From the NCBI GenBank assembly GCA_903874575.1, contig CAIQSZ010000389.1:1-25172 (forward strand): a DNA stretch of 25,172 nucleotides, in the 5' to 3' direction. The notes beneath the pieces are model-generated. The model ran no database searches. It saw nothing but the letters and a program-made list of their open reading frames with translations, and was not told where the DNA came from. The position numbers were made by a program, and so were the translations under genes. Source of the DNA: an uncultured Elusimicrobia bacterium. Lineage in GTDB: Bacteria; Elusimicrobiota; Elusimicrobia; UBA1565; UBA9628. Positions 1-7,177 of this stretch are shown here, piece after piece (the first letter of the stretch is position 1; every line of letters starts with the position of its first letter).

Positions 1-1
1 G

Positions 2-910
2 GTCATCGCCATAGAGCACGGCACGGGCGCGGTCATCGCCACCGGAGCCGAGGCCAAGAGCTACCTCGGCAAGGCTCCGGAACGCATCCGGGTCATCCGG
101 CCCATCCAGGCCGGGGTCATCGTGGATTTCGACTCGGCCAAGGCCCTGCTGCGCAGCTTCTTCAAGCGCGTGTGCGCGGACGACGGCTTCAGGCTCAATA
201 TCTGCGCCGTGGTCTGCCTGGGCGTGACGGATCTGGAGAAGCACACCTTCATCGACCTGGACCTTGGGGCTCTGGTCGCGAAGATGCATTGGGAGAAGAG
301 CCTCGGGCGTCGGCTGGAGGTCCGGACCCCAACCGCGGTCGCGGCCGTGCGCGGCACCGAGTTCGGCGTGGAGGTGGCGGAGGACGGGCGGACCTCCGTC
401 GGCGTCTTCGACGAGGGCCGGGTCGCCGTCCGGGCCAAGGACGCCCCGTCGGTCCAGGAGACCATGCTGGAGCCGCGCCAGGAGGTGCAGGTCTCCCGCG
501 GCGCCGCCCCGCAGACCGATGTTCGGCAGGGGCGGAGCTACCTGCGGGTCACGGAGCTTTCCCGTCTGCAGCCTCTCCATGAGCGCGTCGAGCGCTTGCG
601 CGGCCGCGAGCCGGAGCTCCGCCGGACCTGGGAGGATAGGCCCCGCGCTCAGCGCGAGCGGGAACGCGCCCCCGCGCGGCGCGAGACGGCGCGGGAACGG
701 GCGGATCCTCCGGAACGGCGGGCGCCTTCGCCGCAGCCGGCGGAGCGTCCCCAAGTCCGGGGGATGCGGGACCTTCGCCGGCCGGGCGCTTCGGCTCAGC
801 AGCATGAGGGCGTCCGGGGTCGGCGCGAGAGCGGCCGGCGCCGACGCGAGGACGGCCCGCGTCAGCGTGAGGGCAAACCGGATCGTCGGGGCGAAGGCGG
901 GCGTCGGTAG
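2..910 (+). CDS. Partial MreB-like / FecR-domain fusion protein, 5' end outside window
   Basis: The frame is open from the first bases, so the true start lies upstream. The first ~80 codons read like the N-terminal part of MreB/MamK actin-like proteins: a cofactor-loop-like stretch, then GxEAKxxLGxxP, RPIxxGVIVDFD and a VTDLEKHTF segment matching the TEVEKRA region. Around base 250-270 the match ends abruptly. The frame continues as a FecR domain with the hallmark VRTPTAVAAVRGTEFGVEV and a following EGRVAV strand. The last ~100 codons are low-complexity, rich in Arg, Glu and Pro, and probably disordered. FecR domains are usually periplasmic, whereas MreB is cytoplasmic, so the combination is odd. 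It could be a real gene fusion, a deletion-derived chimera or an assembly join. The frame and the two domain matches are seen directly; function is not assigned. Confidence 0.6.
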   Translation, partial: VIAIEHGTGAVIATGAEAKSYLGKAPERIRVIRPIQAGVIVDFDSAKALLRSFFKRVCADDGFRLNICAVVCLGVTDLEKHTFIDLDLGALVAKMHWEKSLGRRLEVRTPTAVAAVRGTEFGVEVAEDGRTSVGVFDEGRVAVRAKDAPSVQETMLEPRQEVQVSRGAAPQTDVRQGRSYLRVTELSRLQPLHERVERLRGREPELRRTWEDRPRAQRERERAPARRETARERADPPERRAPSPQPAERPQVRGMRDLRRPGASAQQHEGVRGRRESGRRRREDGPRQREGKPDRRGEGGRR

Positions 911-948
911 CGAAGTGGAGCAGGAGCGTCACAACTACCGACCGCAGT

Positions 949-964
949 CGCTCGTAAGCGAGCG
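949..964 (+). terminator. Possible rho-independent terminator after the FecR gene
   Basis: A perfect 6-bp stem (CGCTCG / CGAGCG) with a TAAG loop is followed by an AT-rich run, catgattatttta. It lies 38 bases after the FecR stop and just before the convergent HEPN stop. The stem is short and the T-run is interrupted, so the call is tentative. Confidence 0.35.
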
Positions 965-969
965 CATGA

Positions 970-1413
970 TTATTTTAGCAGGCTTGGGTGACGTTTGCGG
1001 ATGAGGTCGTGGAGAAGGGAGGAAAACATTTTTGCCTCTTGGACCAACTCCGCGACTTCCTGCTCGGACGCGACCTCGGTCCCCAGATAATCCGCCAGGT
1101 TTCTCTTGGACCGGCAGTCGTCCAAATAGTCCAGCACATGGCGGTGCTCTTGATCCATGAGCAGGCGCAACGCCTGGAACACGGTGTGGTGGTGCCCTTG
1201 GCCTGCGGTGCGGTAGCCCTCCGCGGCGAGGAGCGCGCGGCCGGCCTGGAGCGCGGCGTTGTAGGCGATGGTGAAGCGGCGATCCTCGGAGAGGCCTTTC
1301 ACTTGGGCATCGGCCAAATCGCGCTTGACGACGGCGAACAGCTTGCCAATGTCTTGGGCGGACGCCTTGTGGCGCTTAAGACGGCCGGAGGCCAAGAACT
1401 CTTGCAAGCTCAT
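970..1413 (-). CDS. HEPN-domain protein, partner of MNT nucleotidyltransferase
   Basis: A 147-residue, mostly alpha-helical protein. The YNAALQAGRALLAAEGYR stretch (about residues 51-68) is typical of small HEPN proteins paired with minimal nucleotidyltransferases. The HEPN active-site equivalent is R104-N105-x3-Y109, an RN-x3-Y variant of the RNase motif R-x4-6-H, so catalytic competence is uncertain. Its start overlaps the upstream nucleotidyltransferase gene by 38 bases, which implies co-translation. Known MNT/HEPN pairs (MntA/HepT type) act as toxin-antitoxin modules in which the nucleotidyltransferase modifies the HEPN partner with AMP; that role is inferred here from pairing and size. 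The overlap leaves the start at 1413 as the best fit. Confidence 0.8.
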   Translation of the reverse strand: MSLQEFLASGRLKRHKASAQDIGKLFAVVKRDLADAQVKGLSEDRRFTIAYNAALQAGRALLAAEGYRTAGQGHHHTVFQALRLLMDQEHRHVLDYLDDCRSKRNLADYLGTEVASEQEVAELVQEAKMFSSLLHDLIRKRHPSLLK

Positions 1414-1981
1414 CTTCCGCGCCTATGATAAATATTTTCCGGCCGCCTAGGACATCCTTGATAAAGGAGTCCCCTTTTTTGAGACGCGCCCATATTTCCT
1501 CGAGCGTGAAGCGCGACGTGTTAATCTCGCGTCGCAGGGCGGCCTTGGCGCCGGAGAGCGCCTTATGGAGCAAGGGCCCGGAAGCTTTTCCCACGATGAA
1601 TAGGTCGAGATCGCTCTCCGCAGTCTCCTCTCCCTTGGCGACCGAACCGTAGACGAACGCGAAACGGATGCCTGTCAACTGGGCGAGGGCGGCGCGTAGG
1701 CTCTCGCCGAGGCCCACGGTCTTGATGACCATGGCTTTGAGTTCGGGATAGAGGGGAAAGGCCTGGTTGACTTTCATGTAGCGTCGATTGCCCGAGGTCT
1801 CGCTCTTTAAAAATCCCAGGCGTTCCAGACGGTCGAGTTCGACTTTGACCGCGCGTACATCCGCCCTGATGAGTCGCGCGACTTCCCTCAGGTAAAGGCG
1901 TTCGCCCGGCCGCAACGTGAAGGCGGCGATGAGGCCCGCGCGCGTGCGGGACGCGAATATCTCTTCCAAGAGCTCCGCCAT
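1376..1981 (-). CDS. Winged-helix plus minimal nucleotidyltransferase (MNT) protein
   Basis: 201 residues in two parts. Residues ~1-75 form a winged-helix DNA-binding domain (LYLREVARLIRADVRAVKVELDRLERLGFL). Residues ~100-190 are a polymerase-beta-type minimal nucleotidyltransferase with an intact signature, G112-S113-x10-D124-x-D126, whose aspartates bind metal. It is probably the antitoxin of the pair with the downstream overlapping HEPN gene, inactivating HEPN by nucleotide transfer and repressing its own promoter through the winged helix. A perfect palindrome sits inside the promoter just upstream. No Shine-Dalgarno sequence precedes the ATG at 1981; the predicted transcript start is only ~4 bases upstream, so the mRNA should be almost leaderless. 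The domain calls are firm; toxin neutralisation is inferred. Confidence 0.85.
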   Translation of the reverse strand: MAELLEEIFASRTRAGLIAAFTLRPGERLYLREVARLIRADVRAVKVELDRLERLGFLKSETSGNRRYMKVNQAFPLYPELKAMVIKTVGLGESLRAALAQLTGIRFAFVYGSVAKGEETAESDLDLFIVGKASGPLLHKALSGAKAALRREINTSRFTLEEIWARLKKGDSFIKDVLGGRKIFIIGAEDELARVLGLRPS

Positions 1982-1991
1982 ATTGTTGTTA

Positions 1992-2021
1992 AGTATACAA
2001 CGAACGTTGTATAAATGTCAA
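1992..2021 (-). promoter_or_regulatory. Promoter of the MNT-HEPN operon
   Basis: Read on the minus strand, a perfect -35 TTGACA (2021-2016) and a -10 TATACT (1997-1992) are 18 bases apart. The start of transcription would fall near 1985, four bases before the ATG at 1981, leaving no room for a ribosome-binding site. Confidence 0.7.
1994..2013. repeat. Perfect inverted repeat, likely MNT autorepression operator
   Basis: Arms TATACAACG and CGTTGTATA are separated by AA, giving a 20-bp palindrome with 9-bp arms. It fills the spacer and covers four bases of the -10 hexamer of the MNT-HEPN promoter, so a bound dimer would block RNA polymerase. The winged-helix domain of the MNT protein is the natural candidate ligand. 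Confidence 0.7.
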
Positions 2022-2038
2022 CATAAAGCGGATCCGCC

Positions 2039-4045
2039 CTACCACATCAGCACGCGCTTCTCCGGGGCCAGGTACATCTTGTCGCCGGGCTTCACCTCGT
2101 AGATCTGGTGGAATTCGTCGAATTGCTTCACGATGCCGTTGGAGCGGAACTCGGACGGGGGGTGTCCGTCGGTCTGCAGGACCTGCAGCAGGAAGTCTTC
2201 CCGCCATTTGCTGCGCCAGGTCGCCGCGAGCTGGGCGAAGAAGTCCTTCAGGACCTTCTTGTCGTCCGCGCCCTGGGCGGCCACGGCTTTCCGGTAGGCG
2301 CCCAGCGCGATCTGCGCGCCGCAGAGGTCGCCCATGATCTCTCCGATCTCCAACTCCCCCTTTAGGAAGGTGCCGGGCAGGATCTCGTAGGCGTTGGCCT
2401 GCTCGATGAGGCTCTTGCGCTTGCGGGCGTAGGCCGCGTCGTCGGCCGGGGTCCACCACTGTTTCAGGTTTCCCTTGGGCCCGAAGCGGCTGCCCTGGTC
2501 GTCGAAGCCGTGGCCGATCTCGTGGCCGACGACGAAGCCGATCCCGCCGTAGTTCATCACGGCGTCTCCCGTCGCGCTGTAGAACGGCTCCTGCAGGATG
2601 CCGGCCAGGAGCACGAACGAGTTCGCGCTCGGGTCGTAGAAGGCGTTGATCTCTTGCGGGGCGTGCTCCCAATCGGACTTGTCGACCGGGCGGCCGATCT
2701 TGGCCATCGACCGCGCGTGCTCAAAGCGCATGATGCGCCGGTCGTTGGCGATCGCGTCGGTTCCATCGATCTTCAGCGCCGAGTAGTCCTTCCATTTGTC
2801 CGGATAGCCGATCTTGAACTCCATCGCGTCGATCTTCTCGAGCGCCTTCGCCCTGGTTTCCGGCGCCAGCCATTGGGCGCGGGCGATGGACGCGCGGAAC
2901 TCGTCGCGGATGCTCAGCACCAGCTTTTCCACGGACTTCTTCGTCGCCTCCTTGAAATACTCGTCCGAGTAGGCCCTGCCGACCATCATCCCCACCGAGT
3001 TGTTGAGATAGTCGACGCTCTGCTTCCACATCGGCTTCTCCTGGGCGTACAGGCCCAGGGCTATCTCGTATTTCACCAGGGCCTTCTTGAAGGGCGACGA
3101 AAGCAGCGCCGCGTCCTTCGCGAGCAGGCGGGCCTTCATGTAGGTCTTCCACTGGCCCACTCCGATCGTCCGGAAGAGGGCCGCGTAGTCCCTGACGAAG
3201 GAGGGCTGGGCCACCACCATCTTGGCGCCCGCCGGCACGCCCAGAACCGAGAGGGCCTGCTCGCCGTAGATGCCTCGGGTCATCTTGAGGAACTCGGCGG
3301 GCGTGCGCGGGTTGTAGATCTTGCGCATGTCGCGGTTTTCGACCTTGCTCCACTGGATCGCGGCCAGCTTGGTTTCCACGGCCAGGGCTTCCTTCGCCTT
3401 GGCTTCGGCGTCCGGGATGCCGGCCGCCTTGAACAGGTCGGCGACGAAGGCCTCATAGAGCGCGCGCTGCTTGACCGAGCGCGCGTCCGTCCCGGAGTAG
3501 TAGTCCCGGTCCATGGCCAGGCCGTTCTGGACCACGATCGCGATGTTCCTCGTCGAGTCCTTGAAATCCGACAGGGGGCCGATCACCAGCGGGGAGGCGA
3601 CGCCGATCTTTTGGAGCTCCGCGAACCGCCGCGCGACGTCCCGGTGCGTCTTGACGGCGTCGATGGCCTTGAGGTCCTCGGCGATCGGCTGGGCGCCCCG
3701 CTGCTCGCGCGCCTCCAGGTCGGCGAAGCCGTCGTAGATCTTAATGATTTTTTCCTGCTCCTCGGTGCGGGACGGCGCCTTGCGCAGACCGACGAACAGC
3801 TTGTTGAGCCGGTCGTAGACGGTGTTTTGGAGGTCCGTGAAATTGTCCACGCGCGCCTGATCGCCGGGGATCACGGCCTTCGCCAGCCACTCGCGGTTGG
3901 CCCAGGCGTAGAAGTTCGCGCGCGGGCTCTCCGCCGCGGGCTGCGCTCCGGCTCCCCGGGGCGCTGCGGCGACGGCGAACGCGGCGGCGATCGCCGCAAG
4001 CCGAAGGGTTTTGATGGTTGGGACGATTCCGTGTTTTTTATGCAT
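2039..4045 (-). CDS. M13-family zinc metallopeptidase (neprilysin/PepO-like), secreted
   Basis: 668 residues, the usual size for bacterial M13 endopeptidases. The start at 4045 is chosen because it gives an N-terminal signal peptide (MHKKHG, then a hydrophobic Ala-rich stretch to about residue 35) and has GGAGAGGA just upstream; the frame stays open further upstream without such a signal. The zinc site is intact: H508-E-I-G-H512 plus E569 and D573 in GEIMGD. The NAFYDPSANSFVLLAGILQEPF block before HExxH and the C-terminal ..KRVLMW are family hallmarks. It should cleave small peptides in the periplasm or at the cell surface. It is divergently transcribed from the DUF6268 barrel gene. Antisense frames across it are shadows. 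Confidence 0.95.
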   Translation of the reverse strand: MHKKHGIVPTIKTLRLAAIAAAFAVAAAPRGAGAQPAAESPRANFYAWANREWLAKAVIPGDQARVDNFTDLQNTVYDRLNKLFVGLRKAPSRTEEQEKIIKIYDGFADLEAREQRGAQPIAEDLKAIDAVKTHRDVARRFAELQKIGVASPLVIGPLSDFKDSTRNIAIVVQNGLAMDRDYYSGTDARSVKQRALYEAFVADLFKAAGIPDAEAKAKEALAVETKLAAIQWSKVENRDMRKIYNPRTPAEFLKMTRGIYGEQALSVLGVPAGAKMVVAQPSFVRDYAALFRTIGVGQWKTYMKARLLAKDAALLSSPFKKALVKYEIALGLYAQEKPMWKQSVDYLNNSVGMMVGRAYSDEYFKEATKKSVEKLVLSIRDEFRASIARAQWLAPETRAKALEKIDAMEFKIGYPDKWKDYSALKIDGTDAIANDRRIMRFEHARSMAKIGRPVDKSDWEHAPQEINAFYDPSANSFVLLAGILQEPFYSATGDAVMNYGGIGFVVGHEIGHGFDDQGSRFGPKGNLKQWWTPADDAAYARKRKSLIEQANAYEILPGTFLKGELEIGEIMGDLCGAQIALGAYRKAVAAQGADDKKVLKDFFAQLAATWRSKWREDFLLQVLQTDGHPPSEFRSNGIVKQFDEFHQIYEVKPGDKMYLAPEKRVLMW

Positions 4046-4094
4046 GGGTCCTCTCCGCGGGTTGTGCCGACGGCGCGTTCGCGCCGGAAACCGT

Positions 4095-4128
4095 AGTATA
4101 GAACAATGATTCTGAGCGGTGCTATAAT
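4095..4128. promoter_or_regulatory. Divergent promoter region between M13 peptidase and DUF6268 genes
   Basis: On the plus strand TGCTATAAT (4120-4128) is a perfect extended -10 for the barrel gene, with a weak -35 (AGAACA, 4100-4105) 17 bases upstream. On the minus strand TATACT (4100-4095) is a reasonable -10 for the peptidase, but no clear -35 is visible. The elements are only ~25 bp apart, so the two transcription units may compete. Confidence 0.5.
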
Positions 4129-4166
4129 GCCGCCCGCGTAAATACTCCGGTGCGATGAGGTCCGCC

Positions 4167-5087
4167 ATGTTCCACGCATACAAGCGTTTTACGTCGTTTC
4201 CGCTCCTGATTCTGGCGGCCGGCTTGTGCGCGGCGCGGGCCGGCGCGGTCGGGGTCTCGGCCGGCTACGAGTTCTTCCCGTACTCGCACATCTCCAACAT
4301 CCCCGCCGGGTCCACGCTGAACAACGGCGAGATCCGCCAGACCAAGATCTACGGCGCCGCCTCGCTGCCCATGTTCGTCTTCCGGGGCGGGAAAACGGTC
4401 CTGGCCAACTCCCTCTACGCGGAGAAGATGTCCCTGTACTACCGGGACTTCACCCCCGGCACCAACGAGGTCGAGGATTTCTACGGCGCGAATTATTCCC
4501 TGACCTGGATCGAGACGATCAATCGGGATTGGCGGACGGTGACCACGCTCACCCCGGGCTTCTACTACGACGGCCACGACGAGTCCCGGAACAGCTGGCT
4601 TCTGCAGGGCGGCGTCACCGTTTTAAGAACCGTCTGGAAGGGCTTCCAGGCCGGCGGCGGCGTCGCCGTCGTCAACGAGTTCGGCGATCCCCGGGTCGTC
4701 CCGACGTTCGTGGTCACTTACAACGTCGCCGCTTCGACGGCCGCGCGCCCGGAGGCGGGCTCGCACGTCGTCGAGGTCGTCGCGCCCTTGAAGGCGTCGT
4801 ACTTTTACGTCCTGGCCCGGTCCCTCCAACTGGGAGCCGTCGGCCAGGTTTCGGGCGGAAAGTACAGCCTCACGCAGGGCTCGCTCAAGAACGACTCCGT
4901 GAGCTTCTCCGTCGGAACGATCGGCGCCTCGCTTCGCATCCTGCCGACCGACAAGGTCTTCTTCGAGGTGACCGCCGGCGGCACCGTGAACCGCCGCTTC
5001 GAGGTCTACAGCGGCAAGAGCGAAGTCGGCCGCTTCGATCTGAAGAACTCCTCCTTCCTGCGCCTGGCGGCCAACGTCACCTTTTAG
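4167..5087 (+). CDS. DUF6268-like outer-membrane beta-barrel protein
   Basis: About 306 residues with an N-terminal signal peptide (hydrophobic FPLLILAAGLCAARAGA) followed by alternating polar/aromatic strands typical of a small barrel. The protein ends in Phe (LRLAANVTF), the usual C-terminal signature of barrel proteins assembled by BAM. The pattern of the middle (YYRDF, TTLTPGFYYDGHDE, P-T-F-V-V-T-Y) resembles the DUF6268 family, whose function is unknown. The ATG at 4167 is preferred over an in-frame one at 4155 because GAGG lies at a suitable distance upstream of it. Its stop codon interlocks with that of the convergent helicase gene (four-base overlap). Outer-membrane location is inferred. 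Confidence 0.8.
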   Translation: MFHAYKRFTSFPLLILAAGLCAARAGAVGVSAGYEFFPYSHISNIPAGSTLNNGEIRQTKIYGAASLPMFVFRGGKTVLANSLYAEKMSLYYRDFTPGTNEVEDFYGANYSLTWIETINRDWRTVTTLTPGFYYDGHDESRNSWLLQGGVTVLRTVWKGFQAGGGVAVVNEFGDPRVVPTFVVTYNVAASTAARPEAGSHVVEVVAPLKASYFYVLARSLQLGAVGQVSGGKYSLTQGSLKNDSVSFSVGTIGASLRILPTDKVFFEVTAGGTVNRRFEVYSGKSEVGRFDLKNSSFLRLAANVTF

Positions 5088-7093
5088 AAGCCGGCAGCCG
5101 CGGCGGTCGGATCGATCTCGGAAATACCGATGTCGCGCAGATAGGCGTAGGTTGAATCGTAGTACGCGGGCGGCCTCGTCGGGTCGGCGGGGTCGCCGGT
5201 CGGAACGAAGATCGCCATTCCCTGGCGCGCCCGCGTGAGGAGAACGCGATAGGCGTTGACGAGGTACCGCTGCCGTTCGGCGGCATGAATTTTCTGCCAG
5301 CCTTTCGCGTTGAAAGACCGATGCAGCCATTCCCTTCCGTTGAAGCGGAGATCGGCGTCCCACGTCATGCAGATCCAGTCAAGTTCGAGACCCTGGATTT
5401 GGTACTCGGTCGCCGCGTCCTCCAGGTAGAAGCTCGAGCGTGTGTCGTCGGCATCGTTGAGGAACCAGTGCACCGGGTCGACGTCCACTCGGACGTCTAT
5501 GGCATACGGTTTGAGTCGCTGCGCTTGCGAACTGGCCACCAGACCATAGCGTTCGGAGGCCCGGGCGTGGCTGCGCGTCCAATCCTTGGCGGCATCAAGG
5601 TCGCGGGTCACCACGATGGGGTAGCGCTCGGTCACCTGCCGCAGCAGCTCTCGTGCCCTATCCGTATCGATGTCGAGCAGCGCCTTCACGAACGCCGAGA
5701 CCTTCTCGGACCGGAACGCGCGCATGGACACGGACAGATGAAGCTCCGGGTTTCGCTCGACCCGGGCCACGCCGCGCAGTTTTTCCAAGGCGTGCCCCGC
5801 GGCGTATTCGCCGTCGGAAAGTTCGGGCGAGATGTACGCGCGCCAAGCGGGAAAGTGTTCGCGCACCGCGTCAAGCCAGGTGCTGATGCCGGCTTCGCCC
5901 GTGTTGATTTCTTGTCCGCCTCCGACGAGACAGATGATGACAGCCCAGTCGGGATGTCGGTCCATGTACTCGATGAGAAACTGCGGTTCGGATCGATTGA
6001 ACCCCGGAAGCTTCTTACGCCGCTTCATGAAGTCGGCGGTCTTGGGGAGGTCCCACGCCCGCTGAGCCTCATCGAAGATGACGACCCTGTCGTGCGGCAC
6101 CTCGCGTGATTCAAGAGTTCGGATGCCGTCGTCGCGGAAATGATGCACGTTCTGGATGAACGGCTTCACCTCCTGCGCGACCACCCCCTTTCGTGTTCGT
6201 TTCCCGCTCGCCTTTCGCCGCGCAAGCTCGTCGCGGGTGAGCGCTTCTCGGAGGACGGCGACGAGGGGGCCGTTGCCCGACAGGAAAACGGCGTGTGTGG
6301 CGTCATCGCTGCGCCTGCGGTGCGTCGCCACATTGAGCCCGACGAGCGTCTTTCCGGCGCCGGGCACTCCCGTCACGAAGACGATCGCCTTGAACCCGTC
6401 TCGGGCCGCGGCCTCGATGACCGACTCCACCGTGCGCGAGGTGACGCTCAGGTTCTTCGCACCGGCGTCGCTGCGCGAAATGGCCTCGACGGTGTGTCGT
6501 GCGTACAGGGCCTGAGCTGCTTCGATGATCGTGGGGGTCGGATGGTATGCGGCCGCGATCCATGTGGCGCCGTCGAGCGTGGGTCCCGTCGCTTCACCCC
6601 GAGCCTCAGAAATGGCTCGGGCCAGTCCGTCGGGATTGCAGCGTCGCGGCGATCTCACTCCGTCGGGGTGGGGAGGTTCCCATTTGACGTCGGAGTCGGC
6701 CGCTTCGGTGGCGAGAAGTATGGGGAAGAGGGGCGCGTCGTGGCTGCCGGCGTGAAAGTTCTTGAGATCGAGCGCATAGTCCCATGCCTGATTGAAGTCG
6801 GAGCGGGCGTATGTTCGTTCGCCGACCTTGAACTCGATGGGGATGAGGGCGGAGCCGCTGATGACTACGGCGTCCACGCGGGAACCAAGACGCGGGATGT
6901 CGAACTCAAGGACGAGCCATCCCTCCACCCCGGCCAGCGCCGCGCGGAGGATGCCGATCTCCCGCATCCATGCGTCCCGTTGCGTCTGCGTGACATCGAA
7001 CTGGCTCGCATCGACAAGTCCGCCGCGCACCCGTTGTTCCGGGGTGCCGAGAAATTCCCCAATCGGAGCCGCGTACCAGGCGGAGGACCTCAT
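5084..7093 (-). CDS. PD-(D/E)XK nuclease-like / DUF2075 (Schlafen-group-3 type) helicase
   Basis: 669 residues. The N-terminal part carries a PD-(D/E)XK-like pattern: D74 followed by E87-F-K89 on neighbouring strands, preceded by E63. The rest is a superfamily-1-type helicase matching DUF2075 (COG3410), with Walker A GVPGAGKT at residues 242-249 (K248), Walker B VVIFDE at 337-342 followed by AQ, and late motifs ATEYQIQGLELDW and YRVLLTRARQG that match helicase motifs V and VI. Such proteins act on DNA or RNA and recur in phage-defence regions; a defence role here is inference. AGGGTGA lies upstream of the ATG. It is divergent from a Fic gene with shared upstream repeats. Function on a given substrate is unknown. 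Confidence 0.88.
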   Translation of the reverse strand: MRSSAWYAAPIGEFLGTPEQRVRGGLVDASQFDVTQTQRDAWMREIGILRAALAGVEGWLVLEFDIPRLGSRVDAVVISGSALIPIEFKVGERTYARSDFNQAWDYALDLKNFHAGSHDAPLFPILLATEAADSDVKWEPPHPDGVRSPRRCNPDGLARAISEARGEATGPTLDGATWIAAAYHPTPTIIEAAQALYARHTVEAISRSDAGAKNLSVTSRTVESVIEAAARDGFKAIVFVTGVPGAGKTLVGLNVATHRRRSDDATHAVFLSGNGPLVAVLREALTRDELARRKASGKRTRKGVVAQEVKPFIQNVHHFRDDGIRTLESREVPHDRVVIFDEAQRAWDLPKTADFMKRRKKLPGFNRSEPQFLIEYMDRHPDWAVIICLVGGGQEINTGEAGISTWLDAVREHFPAWRAYISPELSDGEYAAGHALEKLRGVARVERNPELHLSVSMRAFRSEKVSAFVKALLDIDTDRARELLRQVTERYPIVVTRDLDAAKDWTRSHARASERYGLVASSQAQRLKPYAIDVRVDVDPVHWFLNDADDTRSSFYLEDAATEYQIQGLELDWICMTWDADLRFNGREWLHRSFNAKGWQKIHAAERQRYLVNAYRVLLTRARQGMAIFVPTGDPADPTRPPAYYDSTYAYLRDIGISEIDPTAAAAGF

Positions 7094-7130
7094 CGGCCAT
7101 CACCCTACCATATTGGTGAAAAGACGGGAC

Positions 7131-7162
7131 TTGACGTAAATATTGACGTAAACTTGACGTAA
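7131..7162 (+). repeat. Three direct repeats TTGACGTAA in the Fic/DUF2075 intergenic region
   Basis: Perfect copies of TTGACGTAA begin at 7131, 7143 and 7154, so they are spaced 12 and 11 bases, close to one helical turn. They place identical surfaces on one face of the DNA and overlap the -35 region of the Fic promoter. A binding site array for a regulator, probably the Fic protein's own winged helix, is the simplest reading. Confidence 0.75.
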
Positions 7163-7171
7163 GTATATACT
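7143..7171 (+). promoter_or_regulatory. Promoter of the Fic gene, predicted leaderless
   Basis: The -35 TTGACG (7143-7148) is formed by the second repeat copy. It lies 17 bases from a -10 TATACT (7166-7171). Transcription should begin about seven bases further on, exactly at the GTG start codon at 7178. A self-complementary GTATATAC (7163-7170) overlaps the -10. Confidence 0.65.
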
Positions 7172-7177
7172 GGGGGC

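Noticed and set aside
61..465. Minus-strand frame opposite the MreB-like/FecR gene
   Set aside because: Ser/Arg/Thr-rich shadow with no domain; the plus strand carries recognisable motifs.
2510..4096. Long open frame (528 codons) antisense to the M13 peptidase
   Set aside because: It mirrors the GC-rich third codon positions of the peptidase, has no recognisable domain, and the sense gene has complete catalytic motifs.
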